A stretch of 64,000 bases of DNA from Affinundibacterium amnicola (GTDB lineage: Bacteria; Pseudomonadota; Gammaproteobacteria; Burkholderiales; Burkholderiaceae_D). Made by a program: the position numbers and the translations under genes. Location: the NCBI RefSeq assembly GCF_014284275.1, contig NZ_JACOFU010000009.1, positions 1 through 64,000 of the forward strand. Direction: 5' to 3'. A model generated the notes under the pieces. The model was given only the letters and a program-made list of their open reading frames with translations. It was not told the origin of the DNA and made no database searches. Below are positions 60,292 through 64,000 of the stretch, piece after piece (position 1 is the first letter of the stretch; each line of letters opens with the position of its first letter).

Positions 60292-62598
60292 ATGAGACAA
60301 ATAATGAGACAAATACAGCCATCCATGATCATGGCATTCATCGTGTTGATTATACAAGCCTTGATCGCTGGCAACGCCTGGTCTAGCGAAACCTATCAAA
60401 AGCCCGCTAGCCTCGCTGGTGCCAAAATGGAACAAAGAGCGGATGCTTATCATTTATTACAATCCGATCTCTTTCGCCAAGAATTGAATGATTTGATAAA
60501 GCGTGCCAAGCTGACCGTGGACGATGCGAGCAGGGATGATGACAAAATCGCTATCGCTTCGTTCTTAGGTGATTTTCAACAAACGCATGGTCTCATCGCC
60601 AAACAAAAAAATCCCTTGGGGTATTTTCACTACTCAAGCCATATTTGGTTGAGTCAAGCTACGCCCGACCGAGGGCAATATGATGCGAAAGCACTTCACG
60701 AGTTCATGACGAGGAAACTCGGCGCTTTTTCTAACGAGGACTTATACAGGGTGAGCTATTGTCTAGGTTGGTCGCTCGAGATGGGCCAAGACTATATGTT
60801 GGGTTTGTTTAAAAAACTTCAGTCTAATGCCACGCTAAATAAGAACGACATCGTCAAGCTCGTGACGAACTACCAGCTCTACAAAGTGTACGAGCGTATT
60901 TTAGCGACAGGGAATCAGATCTTGTCCGCCGAAAATGACAAGCGTTATGTGATCGAACCGAATGTACTCATCAAGACAAAATCGGGCGTGAGTTTATCGG
61001 CGGTGGTGGTGCGGCCGAAGCAAATTGTTGGAAAACGTCCGGCTGCTTTTCAGTTTTCTATTTATGCGGACGAAGCTTGGCATATAAAAACGGCGATCCA
61101 TGCGGCGGCACACGGCTATGTGGGCGTGATCGCCAATACTCGTGGAAAACGACTCAGTCCAGATGAAATTATTCCATGGGAAAAAGACGGTGAAGACGCC
61201 ACCCAAGTGATTGATTGGATCATCCAACAAACTTGGAGTGATGGCCGCGTTGGGATGTATGGCGGAAGCTATTCGGGATTCTCTCAATGGGCCGCAGCGA
61301 AATACATGCACCCGGCATTAAAAACCATCGTGCCTTACGCCGCCGCTAATCCATTGACGGGACTTCCTATCGAAAACAATATTTTCATCACACCGAATTA
61401 TCAATGGCCATTTCATGTGACAAACAACAAGACCATGGATCATTCTGTGTATGCCGATGGGAAGTATTGGGACGATGTTTTTGACACTTTGTATAAGAGC
61501 GGGCGTGCTTTTCGAGATATCGACAAAGTTGAGGGCAAGCCCAATCCGTGGTTTCAAAAGTGGCTCAATCATCCTGATTACGACGACTATTACCAGCAAA
61601 TGCTGCCCTACAAAAATGACTACAAGAAAATCAATATCCCTGTGCTGTCGATTACTGGCTACTTCGATGGTGGGCAAATTTCAGCGATCGATTTCTTGAA
61701 GCAGCACTACAAATACAATCCACAAGCGAATCACACTTTACTGATCGGCCCGTATAACCATGGCACGGCGCAAGGTGTGCCGTATTCTCATCATAGTAAT
61801 TACCAACTCGATCCAGTCGCTTTAGAAAAAGACACAGAAGAAATCGCTCTTCAATGGTTCGACTATGTGCTCTACAACAAAGCTCGTCCTTCGCTGCTGA
61901 AAGACAAAGTCAATTATCAACTGATGGGCAGTAATACCTGGCAGCACCATCCATCGCTGCAGAAATTAAATCAAGAAGGTCTGCGTTTTTATCTGAATAC
62001 GACCAAAGATAAGGACGGTCATTATCAGCTGTCGAGAAGCAAACCAAGGACGCTCGATTTTGTCTTGCAAACAGTAGATTTAGCCGATCGCACCACCACC
62101 AACAACGAAGCTGGTATGTGGCCGCTTATTCACAAACAACTCCCCAAGAGCAATGGCCTCGTGTTTATGACCGAGCCATTAACGGAAGCGATGCAGCTAG
62201 CGGGAAGCATCACCGGCCACTTTTCAATCGCCATCAATAAACGTGATGTCGATATTGGCTACAATTTTTATGCGATATCGCCTGAAGGTGAAGTGGTCTT
62301 TCTCAACTACTACATAGGTCGCGCCAGTTACGCCCACGATATGTCGATGCGCAAATTGCTGACCCCCGGCAAGAAAACACAAGTGCCGATTGTGAACGCG
62401 CGAATGACGGCAAAACTACTCTCGCTCGGCAGCCGACTTGTCATGGTGCTGGACGTGAACAAGAACCGCCACGCGCAAGTGAATATGGGAACGGGAAAAG
62501 ATGTGAGCGACGAGACGAGTGCGGATGGTAAAGAGCCTTTAGAAATCAAATGGTTCTCAGATAGTAAGCTCACCATTCCGTTGAAACCTTGGCGCTAA
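60292..62598 (+). CDS. Exported CocE/NonD family (S15 peptidase) hydrolase
   Basis: 768 residues. Signal peptide with cleavage near A-W-S-S (about residue 31), a helical N-terminal domain of about 180 residues, then the alpha/beta-hydrolase domain with the serine in G-G-S-Y-S-G-F-S-Q-W, an Asp in T-G-Y-F-D-G-G-Q and His in G-P-Y-N-H-G-T, and a C-terminal jelly roll. CocE-type enzymes cleave esters or N-acyl/X-Pro peptides; substrate unknown. The first eight codons are a tandem 12-base duplication (ATGAGACAAATA twice), so translation may start at 60292 or 60304. It is divergent from the propeller regulator. Confidence 0.92.
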   Translation: MRQIMRQIQPSMIMAFIVLIIQALIAGNAWSSETYQKPASLAGAKMEQRADAYHLLQSDLFRQELNDLIKRAKLTVDDASRDDDKIAIASFLGDFQQTHGLIAKQKNPLGYFHYSSHIWLSQATPDRGQYDAKALHEFMTRKLGAFSNEDLYRVSYCLGWSLEMGQDYMLGLFKKLQSNATLNKNDIVKLVTNYQLYKVYERILATGNQILSAENDKRYVIEPNVLIKTKSGVSLSAVVVRPKQIVGKRPAAFQFSIYADEAWHIKTAIHAAAHGYVGVIANTRGKRLSPDEIIPWEKDGEDATQVIDWIIQQTWSDGRVGMYGGSYSGFSQWAAAKYMHPALKTIVPYAAANPLTGLPIENNIFITPNYQWPFHVTNNKTMDHSVYADGKYWDDVFDTLYKSGRAFRDIDKVEGKPNPWFQKWLNHPDYDDYYQQMLPYKNDYKKINIPVLSITGYFDGGQISAIDFLKQHYKYNPQANHTLLIGPYNHGTAQGVPYSHHSNYQLDPVALEKDTEEIALQWFDYVLYNKARPSLLKDKVNYQLMGSNTWQHHPSLQKLNQEGLRFYLNTTKDKDGHYQLSRSKPRTLDFVLQTVDLADRTTTNNEAGMWPLIHKQLPKSNGLVFMTEPLTEAMQLAGSITGHFSIAINKRDVDIGYNFYAISPEGEVVFLNYYIGRASYAHDMSMRKLLTPGKKTQVPIVNARMTAKLLSLGSRLVMVLDVNKNRHAQVNMGTGKDVSDETSADGKEPLEIKWFSDSKLTIPLKPWR

Positions 62599-62606
62599 AA
62601 TATCTT

Positions 62607-62756
62607 GGACTTACGCAAAACAGACACTAGCGTCGTTGGTTCGCATCGCCCCCCTGCCTTCGCAGGGCAGGCCAAGCAACCGTACTGTCTTCGGCTTCCC
62701 GCCCCCGACTAAAACATTCGAGGCACGCTCTAGTCAGCGCAATTTTGCGTAAGTCC
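62607..62756. mobile_element. 150-bp MITE-like element with 14-bp terminal inverted repeats
   Basis: Perfect 14-bp ends GGACTTACGCAAAA (62607-62620) and TTTTGCGTAAGTCC (62743-62756) bound a 122-bp centre without a frame. The centre has an internal hairpin CCCTGCCTTCGCAGGG-type stem and a GACTA / TAGTC pair. It lies in the gap between two unrelated genes. No clear target-site duplication was found, so the insertion may be old or the family may not make a standard one. Confidence 0.78.
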
Positions 62757-62850
62757 TAACTTTGAAATAAGTTGAGCCTATTGAAATAAATACTGTATGC
62801 ATGTACAGTATTGTGCGCGATGTGCGCGTACTAAAACGGAGTATTTCAAT

Positions 62851-63264
62851 ATGCTAGATCACATGACATTCCGCGTGACCGACATTGGTCGCGCTAAAGC
62901 GTTTTACAGTAAAGCCCTAGAACCCTTGGGTTATAGCCTTTCTTTTGAAGGTCACTATGGGATGAATATTTTGGGGTTTGCCTACCCAGATGCATCTGAA
63001 CCAGACGGCAAAAAAGCGGATGTGTGGTTTATTGACGGGCCTTCACCATACGGCGGTCCCGCAGCTACGACTGGCTGCCACCTTGCATGGCGGGCAGAAT
63101 CGCGTGCACAAGTGGATGCTTTTTATCATGCAGCAATCGCCGCAGGTGGAAAAGACAATGGTGCCCCAGGCCTTCGACCTGACTATCACGCACATTACTA
63201 TGGTGCCTTTGTAATTGATCCTGAAGGCAATAACATTGAAGCTGTTTGTCATCAGGCAGCATAA
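62851..63264 (+). CDS. VOC (glyoxalase/bleomycin-resistance) family protein
   Basis: 137 residues with the paired beta-alpha-beta-beta-beta units of the vicinal oxygen chelate fold: M-L-D-H-M-T-F-R-V-T-D-I at the start (metal-ligand His4), G-P-S-P-Y-G-G-P centrally and I-D-P-E-G-N-N-I-E-A-V-C-H at the end (ligand Glu). Family members include glyoxalases and dioxygenases; the reaction cannot be read from sequence. The frame extends upstream to 62797, but GGAG before 62851 and family alignment give this start. Solitary gene after the MITE-like element. Confidence 0.9.
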   Translation: MLDHMTFRVTDIGRAKAFYSKALEPLGYSLSFEGHYGMNILGFAYPDASEPDGKKADVWFIDGPSPYGGPAATTGCHLAWRAESRAQVDAFYHAAIAAGGKDNGAPGLRPDYHAHYYGAFVIDPEGNNIEAVCHQAA

Positions 63265-63783
63265 GTATTTGGTTATTGCCAAATTTTATCCAGTAAAGCC
63301 AGCAAGCCAAGGTATGCCATTATCCTCATGCCCATACCCGCTGGCTTAACTGCTTGTAAATTGATGCCTCTCAAAGTACAAGAAATGAAGCAATATTTTG
63401 GCGCGTGGAATATCTGTTGTGGAGTCTGCGCGATCATTGCACTACTCGCTGAAGGTGGCAGACGTGAAGCTAGTAGAAAATCTTTTTGCATTCAATAATC
63501 TTCTTATTTTCTGTTACCTCAATATAGGCGATCAAGTTCTCGTAGTGCTTGATGAAAAATCAGGCATTCAATATTGAAGCCGTGAGCTCGAGTTGGCATC
63601 GCATACGAAGAACTTCCTAGACATCAGACAGATCATTGTTTCGCTGTGCATCTTTAATGCGAGGTAATAGTCCTGTTCATTTCTGTCTCATGAGATTGTT
63701 AGACACTTCAAGCATCAAGAAGATAAAATGCCCGTCAGCGGCTGCACATGAATACGAATCAAATCAACTTTATAGGAAACAAG
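63265..63783. other. Intergenic region without a supported gene
   Basis: About 520 bases between the VOC and acetyltransferase genes. A 72-codon minus-strand frame (63273-63491) and an overlapping plus-strand frame read as plausible protein-like sequence, but neither has a good ribosome-binding site or a family I recognise; both might be remains of a lost gene. The plus-strand promoter for the acetyltransferase must lie on the right; no strong hexamers were identified. Confidence 0.4.
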
Positions 63784-64000
63784 ATGCAGTTAGAAAATGT
63801 GCGCCCAGAAGATTACGCAGAGATGCTGGATGTTTGGGAAAACTCCGTCCGCGCAACGCATGATTTTATTTCCGAAGACGATATCGCGTTTTTTAAACCG
63901 ATGATCATTGAACAGGCTTTTCCAGCGGTCACATTAAGATGCGTGAAAAATGAAGCGGGTTCGATTGTGGGTTTCGTCGGTGTACACGACGCTAAGATTG
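63784..64000 (+). CDS. GNAT family N-acetyltransferase, truncated by the window end
   Basis: The first 72 residues of a GNAT protein: M-Q-L-E-N-V-R-P-E-D-Y, then W-E-N-S-V-R-A-T-H-D-F-I-S-E-D-D-I, a stretch characteristic of YjaB-like acetyltransferases, and V-G-F-V-G-V-H-D at the central strand. The acetyl-CoA-binding motif lies beyond position 64000. ATG 63784 has AGGAAAC 3-9 bases upstream. The natural substrate is unknown. Confidence 0.85.
   Translation, partial: MQLENVRPEDYAEMLDVWENSVRATHDFISEDDIAFFKPMIIEQAFPAVTLRCVKNEAGSIVGFVGVHDAKI

Noticed and set aside
63273..63491. Minus-strand 72-codon frame after the VOC gene
   Set aside because: Protein-like composition but no start signal or family; an overlapping plus-strand frame is equally plausible, so neither was called.

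Overview
The window looks like chromosome of a betaproteobacterium, most likely Burkholderiales/Oxalobacteraceae (Undibacterium-, Herminiimonas- or Janthinobacterium-like). The evidence is a betaproteobacterial 5S rRNA end at the left edge, a FolB/TtcA pair, a HemP/DUF2325 operon, a PiuC/TonB receptor/PepSY/DUF4198/ApbE iron cluster and many c-di-GMP and two-component signalling proteins. Base composition is moderate. No tRNA, CRISPR array, prophage or transposase gene was seen.

Layout. 1-128: end of an rRNA operon and its terminator. 0.5-9.4 kb: a GDT1-type cation transporter, an unknown protein, a response-regulator/HDOD pair, a MidA-type methyltransferase, a pteridine-reductase-like SDR, folB and ttcA. 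9.7-13.7 kb: a YIP1 membrane protein followed by a split MacAB-type efflux system. 13.7-20.3 kb: dicarboxylate-type symporter with a periplasmic cyclophilin, a chemoreceptor, and an MFS exporter divergent from an AraC regulator. 20.4-26.3 kb: a three-gene signalling operon (HD-GYP response regulator, FIST sensor, hybrid histidine kinase with HPt). 26.5-29.2 kb: small membrane or exported proteins of unknown role and a PilZ protein.

29.2-42 kb is an iron region. A Fur-type box precedes a minus-strand run encoding a PepSY membrane protein, DUF2271 and DUF4198 periplasmic proteins, ApbE and a membrane flavoreductase. Two more Fur boxes lie between divergent piuC and a catecholate-type TonB receptor. 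A bacterioferritin and an orphan Hcp follow. A fourth Fur box sits inside the promoter of a hemP-led operon ending in a DUF2325 protein. Together these suggest siderophore-iron import, reductive iron release, haem-related functions and storage.

42-55 kb: a papain-like protease; a cobalamin riboswitch that points into a stretch with no recognisable gene and ends at an elaborate terminator-like hairpin; metR divergent from metE with a consensus MetR box; an M19 dipeptidase; glmU; a 31-codon membrane microprotein; an Lrp regulator; glmS. 55-58 kb is accessory: two unknown genes (one with zinc-ribbon-like cysteines and a HEPN-type RxxxxH motif) and a HigBA-like toxin-antitoxin pair whose antitoxin has a histone-like tail. 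58-64 kb: a CadC/ToxR-type regulator with a periplasmic beta-propeller, divergent from a secreted S15/CocE hydrolase, then a 150-bp MITE-like element, a VOC protein and a truncated GNAT acetyltransferase.

A recurring oddity is short degenerate tandem repeats of about one helical turn (11 or 13 bp) at gene ends and in promoters: 7882-7946, 19386-19429, 43315-43358 and 43720-43763. The most interesting regions are the apparently orphan B12-riboswitch unit at 42993-43692, the microprotein at 51744-51839, the HEPN-like gene and the long-tailed antitoxin.
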